Notes under the pieces: generated by a model | The model's input: only the letters and a program-made list of their open reading frames with translations | Told to the model about the DNA's origin: nothing | Database searches by the model: none | Position numbers and translations under genes: made by a program | Shown: piece after piece, positions 32,251-40,136 of the stretch | Position numbering within the stretch: position 1 is the stretch's first letter | How the letters are laid out: every line of letters begins with the position of its first letter | NCBI GenBank assembly: GCA_041583135.1 | Contig: JBFHGJ010000046.1 | Location: 1-41,824 of the forward strand | Direction: 5' to 3' | Length of the DNA: 41,824 bases | From: JABSOG01 sp041583135 | GTDB taxonomy: Bacteria > Pseudomonadota > Gammaproteobacteria > Enterobacterales > Alteromonadaceae

Positions 32251-35200
32251 TTATTGACGTAATTGTTGACATCGCTCCGCCATTTTTGACACCAGCGCTT
32301 TGGCCCTGTCAAAGTCTTTATCAATAACAGCCTGCTCAATTTGCGCGGCAAGTTCGGTCAATTCGGCAAACCCCATATTGGCGGCGCTACCTTTGACGGA
32401 ATGGGCATGTTCGCGCAATGCGTCCCATTGTTTATCCTTCTCATAGCGCACAAACGTTTGCGCCAACGCGCCAAGACCTGCCTTATAACCGGCTTTAAGT
32501 TGTTTGAAAGCCTCGGTATCGCTCAGTTCGTCAATCAACTCGTCGATGGCATCTGGCAGTACATCGCCTGTTGTTTGTTGTTGACTAAGGTATCGGTTTA
32601 CAGTGTCAAAAAATACATGATTTTGTATCGGTTTTGCTAATGTGGCATCAAACCCACCGGCAAGGTATGTATCGATATCTTGTTTCATGACATTGGCTGT
32701 CAGCGCCACTATGGGGCATTTTATGCCTCCACTTCGCATTAACGCCGCCGCTTCAAGCCCGCCCATGACCGGCATTTGAATGTCCATTAACACTAAGCTG
32801 ATCCCGCCGAGTAAAACCGCCTCTACCGCATCGACGCCATTACCCACCACAGTGACCTTTGCACCAAAAGGCTTAAGCATCAACTGTATTAGCAGTTGGT
32901 TATCCTCATTGTCTTCTGCAAGCAGAATATGGGCATCAGGATACTGTGCCAGCGCCTGTGACTGCTTTTGCTCATGGCGACCGCACAGCGGCTTACGATA
33001 GACCAATTTTACGCTATCCCGACAAGGCAACACCACATCAAACGTGCTGCCTACACCCTTGGTACTTTGCACTGTCAACTCGCCTTGCATCAAATTCACC
33101 AGCTTTTGCGAGATCACCAAACCAAGGCCGCTACCGCCAAACTGGCGAGTGATGCTCGAATCGGCTTGAACAAACGGCTGAAAGAGCCTTTTTAGCTCAT
33201 CGCCACTCATACCGATCCCACTGTCTTTAACGGCGAAATGCAACTGATGATGGCTGTCGATATACCTTACCGACACCTTAACCTGACCTTCTTTGGTAAA
33301 CTTAATGGCGTTGGAGCAGAGGTTATACAGCACCTGTCTGACACGAAACAGGTCGCCGTTAAAATGTTCAGGCAACGGATATTGGTAGTCGAGTTTAAAT
33401 GCCAGCCCTTTATTTTGGGATTGTGCCAAGGCGTAAGATTCAATATCGGCCATCAGCTCGAACAACTGAATGGTGGTATTTTCCAGCTCAAGTTTTTGCG
33501 CTTCAATCTTCGACAAATCGAGTATTTCATTGATCAGGTGCAGCAAATGTTGGCCTGAGCGTAATACCCGTTGTAAATAACTTTTGCGCTCACGGGCATC
33601 TTCGCTCGGGTTTAGCGCATGTTCGGTAAACCCGATGATGGCCGTTAGCGGGGTTCTGATCTCATGGCTCATATTGGCCAAAAAGGTGCTTTTTAGCTCA
33701 TTGGCATGTTCGGCCGCTTCTCGCGCTTCTTCGAGGCTTTCTATCGATTGCGCCAATTCGGCATTGGCGTTGGCGAGGTCTTTGGTCTTAAGGGTGACAA
33801 TACGCTCAAGATAGGCCTTTTGCGCCCGTTCGTTCTTACGATAGACATATAGCAAATACAGCACCACAAGAATATAAAAGGCGAAGGCTGCCGGATGTAA
33901 CCAATACGGTGGGTGGATCACCACATTCAGCACTTTGGTATCACGTGCCCAAACGCCATCATTGTTGGCACCTTTGACTTGAAAGTGATATTCACCCACC
34001 GGCAGGTTGGCATATTTCACCATGCCGGTTTTAGAAGGCTCCCATTCGGTTTGATAAGGATAGAGTCGATACAGCAGTTGGTTCTGTTGTGGATGATGAA
34101 AATCAAGGGCTGCGAACTCAAATTGCAAATTGTTTTGCAGGTAACTCAAATCGACCTGTTTGATGTGAGCGATAGAAAACGGATTGCCGATAGGGGTATT
34201 ATTGACACTTAACGCGCTAATGGACAGCTTAGGTGCAATGCCGTTTTCCACCAAATTTCGCGGCTTGAAGTAGGTGATGCCATCAACACCGCCAAATATC
34301 AGCGTGTTATCGGGCGCGATAATGGCGGCACCGCCATTGAACTCATTGGCCGGTAGGCCATCTTCGACGGTATAGTTGACCACTTGATGGGTCTTACTGT
34401 CAAATTTAGCCAAGCCGTGATTGGTGGCCAGCCACAGTTGGTCGTCTTGAGGTAATATCGAGTAGATGGTGTCGTTGCCCAGACCATCTTTGGCAAAGTA
34501 GCGCTTAAACGTTTTGCCGATAGCGTCCTCTGGTTGCAACATCAATTGATTGAGTCCTGAGTGGGTACCAAACCATAAATAACCATCGCCATCTTGGGCA
34601 ATACTACGTACCGTATTATGGCTTAGCGAGTTGGGGTTAAGTGGCTCGTTGACAAGTTGTGCCAGCTTGTTTAAAGACCGGTCCAGCACGACGATGCCGC
34701 CGTTTTGCGTGCCTAACCAATAGCGTCCCTGCCCGTCTTCGTACATTGATCGGGTGATGTGTGGAATAAACACGTCAAAACGCGTTTCGCCATTGAGCGC
34801 TTGGCGCTGTTGTGCCGGCGAGAGGCGGTAAGTGCCACTGGATGAACTGATCCACAAATGCTCGGTTTTGTCTTGATACAAAAACCAGATACGTGACGTT
34901 TCGAAGCTGTCATTAAATTGTGGCTGCGTGAGGCGACTAAATTGCCCTTCTTCGACATCAAACAACCACACCTTGCCTTGGTCTTTACCCACCCATAGGT
35001 GACTGTCGTCTTTGGCGGCGACGCTGATCAATTGGTTGTCTCGTATCTCCCCCCTATCTGGTGGATCGGGACGAAAGACTTCAACTTCACCGCTATCGAA
35101 ATCGTAACTGTTGAGTCCATCCAAGGTGGCTATCCACAGCAGTTCTTGTCCGTCAAAGGCAAAGCTCCAAACAAAATCGTCACTCAAACTGTTTTGCTGA

Positions 35201-36351
35201 AATGGCACACTCTTGAGTACCTCAAACTTACGGGCACTGGGGACCAATTGTACCAGCCCGGCGCCTGCGGTGCCTATCCACAGAACATTCGATCTGTCTT
35301 CAAACAGCCGCCAAACATTGTTGTTTGGCAAGCCGTAAGGGTTGTCTTTGTCTCTGACAAAGCGTTCAAAGTTATCGCTGGCGGGATGATAAAGCGCCAT
35401 ACCACCTGCCTGAAGCGCAAGCCACAGTCGCCCTTTGGCGTCTCTTAGAATATCCCTGACAAAGTTCGCTGCAATGGTGGTCGAGTCGTGCGCTATGGCA
35501 CGATAGACAGAAAATCCGCCAGAGTGCCTGTCAAAGCGAGTGAGGCCGTTGTTGGCAGTGCCTATCCACAGAACTTGCTGCTCACAAAGTAGCGCCGTGA
35601 TGGTATCTCCCCCTAAACCGTTTGAAGCTGCACGATAGTGCTTCAGTACTTTGGTCGCGGTGAAGTCGATTAAATACAGCCCATGATTGGTGCCGAGCCA
35701 AACATTGCCGTCTTCGTCTTTCGCCATCGCCGCCACGCCGCGCCATTGCTCAGGCGCATTGTCAAATTGCGGGTTGATATCAATACGGTCCGTTAGCGGG
35801 TTATAAATGGCGATGCCTTGGTCGGCGCCGAGCCAAATACGGCCATAGTCGTCTTCTAAAATACTGTAGGTAACGCCGCCGTATGCTTTTTCGCTATTGA
35901 TGGTGGTTTGTTCGACAGCAAAGGCGTCGGGATTGAGTTTGAGTGTAAAATTGGTGATCTCGCCTTTCACCTTATCGATTTTAAACACCCTTCCTTGACC
36001 GGCGCCCACCCAGATATGGCCACCAGAATCTTCAAGTAAGGCAGAGATCTGCTGTATTTGACCGCCACTGGTTTTTAAGTTACTTAGTGCCCCTTCAAGC
36101 TCGACACGCTTAAAGCTGATCCCATCGTATTTGTGCAAGCCGCCAAGGGTCGCGACCCAGATAAATCCTTCGCTATCTTGCATGATATCGGTGATTGAGT
36201 TTTGCGTAAGTTCAAACTGCTCGGCCAGATGAGTTAATCTAAACGGGGTTTTCTGTTTGTCATGGGTTGCCGCAGTCAGCGGCAGTGCGTAAAAAGTGGC
36301 CAAAACCAAACACATCGCAGTAAAACACAGGCCAGCGGCCTTTTTAACCAT
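32251..36351 (-). CDS. Giant hybrid histidine kinase with propeller sensor, receiver and Hpt
   Basis: About 1366 residues from the ATG at 36351, where a signal peptide starts (MVKKAAGLCFTAMCLVLATF) and GGTGA is well placed; the frame extends to 36405 without support. About 14 Reg_prop blades (IWLGADQGIAIYN, LWFGTHSGLNQL) suggest two propellers, then a Y_Y_Y domain, one transmembrane helix, HisKA with His896 (ANMSHEIRTPL), HATPase (DSGIGMSGDEL, GGSGLGLVISQKL), a receiver with Asp1190 (LVLMDIQMPVMGG), and a C-terminal Hpt with His1317 (HAHSVKGSAANMG). All four phosphorelay sites are present, yet no DNA-binding domain. It is a complete relay ending on Hpt, so an unlinked response regulator must receive the phosphate. 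Confidence 0.93.
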   Translation of the reverse strand: MVKKAAGLCFTAMCLVLATFYALPLTAATHDKQKTPFRLTHLAEQFELTQNSITDIMQDSEGFIWVATLGGLHKYDGISFKRVELEGALSNLKTSGGQIQQISALLEDSGGHIWVGAGQGRVFKIDKVKGEITNFTLKLNPDAFAVEQTTINSEKAYGGVTYSILEDDYGRIWLGADQGIAIYNPLTDRIDINPQFDNAPEQWRGVAAMAKDEDGNVWLGTNHGLYLIDFTATKVLKHYRAASNGLGGDTITALLCEQQVLWIGTANNGLTRFDRHSGGFSVYRAIAHDSTTIAANFVRDILRDAKGRLWLALQAGGMALYHPASDNFERFVRDKDNPYGLPNNNVWRLFEDRSNVLWIGTAGAGLVQLVPSARKFEVLKSVPFQQNSLSDDFVWSFAFDGQELLWIATLDGLNSYDFDSGEVEVFRPDPPDRGEIRDNQLISVAAKDDSHLWVGKDQGKVWLFDVEEGQFSRLTQPQFNDSFETSRIWFLYQDKTEHLWISSSSGTYRLSPAQQRQALNGETRFDVFIPHITRSMYEDGQGRYWLGTQNGGIVVLDRSLNKLAQLVNEPLNPNSLSHNTVRSIAQDGDGYLWFGTHSGLNQLMLQPEDAIGKTFKRYFAKDGLGNDTIYSILPQDDQLWLATNHGLAKFDSKTHQVVNYTVEDGLPANEFNGGAAIIAPDNTLIFGGVDGITYFKPRNLVENGIAPKLSISALSVNNTPIGNPFSIAHIKQVDLSYLQNNLQFEFAALDFHHPQQNQLLYRLYPYQTEWEPSKTGMVKYANLPVGEYHFQVKGANNDGVWARDTKVLNVVIHPPYWLHPAAFAFYILVVLYLLYVYRKNERAQKAYLERIVTLKTKDLANANAELAQSIESLEEAREAAEHANELKSTFLANMSHEIRTPLTAIIGFTEHALNPSEDARERKSYLQRVLRSGQHLLHLINEILDLSKIEAQKLELENTTIQLFELMADIESYALAQSQNKGLAFKLDYQYPLPEHFNGDLFRVRQVLYNLCSNAIKFTKEGQVKVSVRYIDSHHQLHFAVKDSGIGMSGDELKRLFQPFVQADSSITRQFGGSGLGLVISQKLVNLMQGELTVQSTKGVGSTFDVVLPCRDSVKLVYRKPLCGRHEQKQSQALAQYPDAHILLAEDNEDNQLLIQLMLKPFGAKVTVVGNGVDAVEAVLLGGISLVLMDIQMPVMGGLEAAALMRSGGIKCPIVALTANVMKQDIDTYLAGGFDATLAKPIQNHVFFDTVNRYLSQQQTTGDVLPDAIDELIDELSDTEAFKQLKAGYKAGLGALAQTFVRYEKDKQWDALREHAHSVKGSAANMGFAELTELAAQIEQAVIDKDFDRAKALVSKMAERCQQLRQ

Positions 36352-36516
36352 AAATGTCACCAAATAAGCGCTAGTTGAATAGGTGTTGCCTTCATATGCC
36401 TTCATCTATTTATAGCTTGAGTAGGAAAGCTTCTCAATTGTGATTGGGCAATTCTCTACAAAAAACGTCAACAATGGTAATATCGCGCAACAATCAGCAA
36501 ATAACCGAGCTATCCG

Positions 36517-37512
36517 ATGCCAACCAAAACTGTTGCTATACTGACCTCCGGCGGCGACGCCCCGGGGATGAATGCCTGTATTCGCGCCATCACCCTCGCC
36601 TGTCTGGCAGACAACTGCCGGGTATTGGGGTTTAAGCACGGCTATAATGGTCTGCTCAACAACGATTGGGTCGATTTGGACGAACCGACAGTGCGCCATT
36701 TGATCCATCAAGGCGGCACGATTTTAAAAAGCGCACGCTGTAAAGTTTTTCCACAACAACGCTCGGCGCAAAAGGCAGCCAATGTACTTGATGCCAATAA
36801 CATCAGCGCCCTGTTTGTGATAGGCGGTGACGGCAGCTTTAAAGGCGCTTTGCATTTGTCACAGCATTGGCAAGGGCAAATCATTGGCCTACCGGGCACC
36901 ATAGACAATGACATCGATGGCACCGATGCGACTATCGGCTTTCATACCGCAACCGATACCGCGCTAGATGCAATCGATAAGATCCGCGACACCGCCGATG
37001 CCTTTGAACGGATTTTTATTGTTGAAGTAATGGGACGAAACAGCGGCTTTTTGGCGCTCAATGTCGGCATTGCCTGTGGCGCCGAACAGATCATCTCCCC
37101 TGAGTTCTTTGACCGGCAAGATGTCGATATCGACACCATCGTCAGCAAAATCAATCTGGCCTGTGAGCACCGTCATGATTCAAGCTATATCATCGTTCTG
37201 GCCGAGAACTATTGGCCCGGTGGCGCCAATGCCTTGGCTGAGGCATTAAACAAAAGACTCAGCAGCGACTGTCGCCCATGTGTATTGGGCTATATTCAAC
37301 GTGGCGGCAAGCCGGTTAGCGAAGACAGGATCTTGGCCACCAAGCTCGGTGTCGCAGCCGTTGAGGCGCTGCAACAAGGCAAGACCGGCATTATGATAGG
37401 TCAGGTCAATGCTAAAGTATGCGAATATCCATTACAACAGACCGCAGCAAAGGCAAAGCAAGTGGATAACTACCTGCTCAGTATTCAAAAACGTATTTTG
37501 GGACAGGTGTAA
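36517..37512 (+). CDS. pfkA: ATP-dependent 6-phosphofructokinase
   Basis: The 331-residue enzyme phosphorylates fructose 6-phosphate in glycolysis. Diagnostic motifs: LTSGGDAPGMNACIRAI (nucleotide site), VIGGDGSFKGA, where the second Gly of GGDG marks ATP use rather than pyrophosphate, GLPGTIDNDIDGTDATIGF (catalytic Asp), VEVMGRNSG and GYIQRGGKP. The length fits PfkA. It is divergent from the hybrid kinase (165 bp apart) and convergent with the LytTR regulator. Many marine Alteromonadales use the Entner-Doudoroff pathway, but nothing here says this gene is inactive. Confidence 0.95.
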   Translation: MPTKTVAILTSGGDAPGMNACIRAITLACLADNCRVLGFKHGYNGLLNNDWVDLDEPTVRHLIHQGGTILKSARCKVFPQQRSAQKAANVLDANNISALFVIGGDGSFKGALHLSQHWQGQIIGLPGTIDNDIDGTDATIGFHTATDTALDAIDKIRDTADAFERIFIVEVMGRNSGFLALNVGIACGAEQIISPEFFDRQDVDIDTIVSKINLACEHRHDSSYIIVLAENYWPGGANALAEALNKRLSSDCRPCVLGYIQRGGKPVSEDRILATKLGVAAVEALQQGKTGIMIGQVNAKVCEYPLQQTAAKAKQVDNYLLSIQKRILGQV

Positions 37513-37525
37513 AAGCGTGAGGTGT

Positions 37526-37545
37526 GGGCGAGCATCAACTCGCCC
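37526..37545 (+). terminator. Stem-loop terminator after pfkA
   Basis: A 7-bp stem (GGGCGAG at 37526-37532, CTCGCCC at 37539-37545) with a 6-nt loop lies 13 nt after the pfkA stop and before the convergent LytTR gene. The T run is short, so it is a weak terminator that may work from both sides. Confidence 0.55.
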
Positions 37546-37560
37546 TAATTGTCTGTGGCA

Positions 37561-38391
37561 TTAAGCCATATGGATGATCTCTTTGGCCTTTTCCTTATAG
37601 CTTCGACTCACTTTAAGCTCTTGGCCAGATTCCAACACCAGATGGTATTCACCGTTGGCATGGGTCACGAGCTTTTCAACCATGGTGCGGTTGACCATCA
37701 CCGAGCGGTGTATGCGGACAAACTTGTCCGGGTTTAGCTCACTCTCTAACTCTTTCATGGTCTTACGCATAATGTGGGTTTTACCGTCGGTGGTATGGAC
37801 GCACATATAGTCGCCGGCAGCATCTATCCAACTGATCATTCGCACCTTTAACATCGTCACTTCGCCGCCGTCTTTTATCGACAGCGAATCGGGGTAGCGT
37901 TGTGATTCCAACGATTCACCATTGGCTAAGCGGCGTAGAATATCTTCACAATCATCTCCGGTAAATTGAGAGACCAAACTGGCAAGGCGCTGCTTTTGGC
38001 CTTGGTCGTTGCGGCTGTTAAATTGCTCTTGGGCTTTTTCCACCGCTTCGGCAAGGCGCGAATCCTCTACCGGCTTTAACAGGTAATCAAGGGCATGAAC
38101 TTCAAATGCCTTCATCGCATAGTTGTCAAACGCCGTACAAAACACGACTGCGGGCAAGTCAATGCCACGTTCGTTCAATTCGCTGATGACACCAAAGCCG
38201 TTGAGACCGGGCATTTGAATATCGAGAAAAATCAAATCGGGTCTTTGCTCGGCAATGGCGACAACGGCCTCTTTGCCGTTGCCACACTGACCGATGATCT
38301 GAATGTTGTCGTAGTTGGCCAACCTAACGCTCAATCCCTTACGGGCCAACGGTTCATCGTCGATGATGATGGTGCGGATCTTATTGCTCAT
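37561..38391 (-). CDS. LytTR-family response regulator
   Basis: The 276-residue regulator has a receiver domain (acidic residues Asp11/Asp12, phospho-acceptor Asp57 in LIFLDIQMPG, Lys in YLLKPVEDS) and a C-terminal LytTR DNA-binding domain (about 180-270: ISWIDAAGDYMCVHTTDGK, FVRIHRSVMVN). The linker (about 120-165) is Q/R-rich. It is one base after the LytS-type kinase gene, so the pair is a two-component system. The family (BtsR/YehT, AlgR, LytR) controls nutrient, cell-wall or surface genes; the target here is unknown. Confidence 0.94.
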   Translation of the reverse strand: MSNKIRTIIIDDEPLARKGLSVRLANYDNIQIIGQCGNGKEAVVAIAEQRPDLIFLDIQMPGLNGFGVISELNERGIDLPAVVFCTAFDNYAMKAFEVHALDYLLKPVEDSRLAEAVEKAQEQFNSRNDQGQKQRLASLVSQFTGDDCEDILRRLANGESLESQRYPDSLSIKDGGEVTMLKVRMISWIDAAGDYMCVHTTDGKTHIMRKTMKELESELNPDKFVRIHRSVMVNRTMVEKLVTHANGEYHLVLESGQELKVSRSYKEKAKEIIHMA

Positions 38392-38392
38392 A

Positions 38393-39472
38393 TTACTGCC
38401 CTTTCTCTAACGGCATCCGAATGTTAATCGTCAAACCACTCGGTTCGTTGTCTGACATTACAAAAGAATAATTCTTATCATAAAGCGCTTGGAGCCTCTC
38501 TTTGGTATTGCGAATACCAACACCTATGCGGTCTGCCGGATGGCCGTTTACAAGCTTGGTGCCCGGGCCATTGTCTGAGACTTCAATCAATAAATCGTTG
38601 CCAAAGGTATGGGCGGCAATGCGTATTTGGCCACCGTTTTCATTGTGGGCAACGGCATATTTAATCGAGTTTTCGATAAGCGGCTGCAAGATCATACTAG
38701 GCACTAAGCACTTAGAGGCTTGTTTAGTCAATTCAAAACTGGTTTGCAGGCGGTCTTCAAAACGCACCTTTTCAATCTCCAGATACAATTTCAGCGCTTG
38801 TATCTCCTGCGCCAGTGGGACTTTGGCGATGGGGTCTTTATCTAAGGAATAGCGTAAAAAGTCACTGAGTTTGCTGACCATACCATTGGCGGTTTTGTTC
38901 TCGCCGACCAAGATCAGCGTTGAAATGGCATTGAGGGTATTAAATAGAAAATGCGGGTTAAGCTGATACCTCAACATGGTCAGTTGAGCTTCATGGGCTT
39001 TCGATAGCGCAGTGAGCGACTTTTGCCGCTCGTTTTGCAACATCTGATAATATTTGATGCCAAAGTACAAGCCGCTCCAACACAGCATGATGTAAAAGGA
39101 ACCCAAAGTAAATTTGAAATAACTGATCCAGCCCTCGGGGCGATAACCGTGCTTGTAAATCTCCCACAGGTTCCAGTTTTTAACCACCGACCATACCAAT
39201 CCGGCGCAGTACGAACAAAGCAAAACCGCAATGAGTAGTTTCCAAGGCGCGGCATTCCAAATTCGTTGGTAGAACACTCTCAGGGGTAAAGAGATCATCC
39301 AGCCGGCATAGCCATCTAAAATCGCGACAAAGACATAGATCTCACGCATTTCATGTACCCATGAGGCGATATAATTGACAAAAGCAAAGCCAAACCAGCC
39401 AAGGCTATGCAAAAACCAGAAAAAACGGTTTCTGTCATCGACTACTTTTCGCCAAATTTCGGCCACACCCAT
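38393..39472 (-). CDS. LytS-type sensor histidine kinase
   Basis: The 359-residue kinase has four hydrophobic segments (about 19-160: FWFLHSLGWFGFAFVNYIAS, IYVFVAILDGYAGWMIS, LLIAVLLCSYCAGLVWSVV and FTLGSFYIMLCWSGLYFGI), a short coiled coil, then the His_kinase (PF06580) motif LNPHFLFNTLNAIS with His174 and a HATPase domain (LIENSIKYAVAH, DNGPGTKLV, GVGIRNTKERL). It partners the LytTR regulator one base downstream. The signal is unknown. Confidence 0.93.
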   Translation of the reverse strand: MGVAEIWRKVVDDRNRFFWFLHSLGWFGFAFVNYIASWVHEMREIYVFVAILDGYAGWMISLPLRVFYQRIWNAAPWKLLIAVLLCSYCAGLVWSVVKNWNLWEIYKHGYRPEGWISYFKFTLGSFYIMLCWSGLYFGIKYYQMLQNERQKSLTALSKAHEAQLTMLRYQLNPHFLFNTLNAISTLILVGENKTANGMVSKLSDFLRYSLDKDPIAKVPLAQEIQALKLYLEIEKVRFEDRLQTSFELTKQASKCLVPSMILQPLIENSIKYAVAHNENGGQIRIAAHTFGNDLLIEVSDNGPGTKLVNGHPADRIGVGIRNTKERLQALYDKNYSFVMSDNEPSGLTINIRMPLEKGQ

Positions 39473-39588
39473 ACCTTGAAAATTGTTGTTAGCGAGAATT
39501 ATACGGACAAATCACGCATCATCGACGCAGTTTATCCCGTCAAACCATGCGTTTATCTCAATCTTAACGCGACTCGCTCAAAGAGCGT

Positions 39589-40053
39589 TCAAAATCGAAT
39601 GTTGGCTCTACGCAAAATAAACGCCATCAACCACATCGGTCCTATCAATAGAAATTGCACGTCTTTAAAAAAGGACGGCTTCTTACCTTCGATATAATGC
39701 CCAATGAACTGAAATACCCACATGATGGCAAACAGGATAAGCGACAGCAAAGCTGGAGACATCAACCCCAATTTGGCATACCAATCGACCAACGCCACCA
39801 CGCCGACGGTGAACAACGTCATGGCTACGCCCATGACTGTAGATAAAGAAAAATAAAAGCCCATGGCTGGCAGCGCCAAAATGGTCGCCCAGTTGAGCCA
39901 ACTAAAGGCAAAAAACTCAGGTTTGGGCACTGACCACAACAACCCGAATACGGTGATGTAAATCACCGGGACTGCACACCAGTGTATAAACTTGTTTACT
40001 GGATGGGTATGGCTGACAGAATACTCTTTAAGCCATAAATCAATTGATTTCAT
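39589..40053 (-). CDS. Mpo1-like (DUF962) membrane protein
   Basis: The 154-residue protein begins MKSIDLWLKEYSVSHTHPVNKFIHWCAVP, whose histidines match the DUF962/Mpo1 family; yeast Mpo1 is an iron dioxygenase acting on 2-hydroxy fatty acids. Four hydrophobic helices follow, with IGHYIEGKKPSFFKDVQFLLIGPMW near the end, another family signature containing a likely iron ligand. The frame is open to 40131, but the ATG at 40053 is the family start. Activity in bacteria is inferred. It is a stand-alone minus-strand gene, divergent from the M61 peptidase. Confidence 0.88.
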   Translation of the reverse strand: MKSIDLWLKEYSVSHTHPVNKFIHWCAVPVIYITVFGLLWSVPKPEFFAFSWLNWATILALPAMGFYFSLSTVMGVAMTLFTVGVVALVDWYAKLGLMSPALLSLILFAIMWVFQFIGHYIEGKKPSFFKDVQFLLIGPMWLMAFILRRANIRF

Positions 40054-40136
40054 AAGCGATCTTCTTGATACTATTGCGCAAGTTGACCCAGTGTAAAACT
40101 TTTTACACGACAGACAAAGCCAAACAACCACTAAAA

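Noticed and set aside
32070..32351. Minus-strand 93-codon ORF at the end of the hybrid kinase
   Set aside because: It overlaps the C-terminal Hpt coding end in another frame and looks like a shadow.
36352..36405. Upstream start of the hybrid kinase at 36405
   Set aside because: The signal peptide and the ribosome-binding site both point to 36351.
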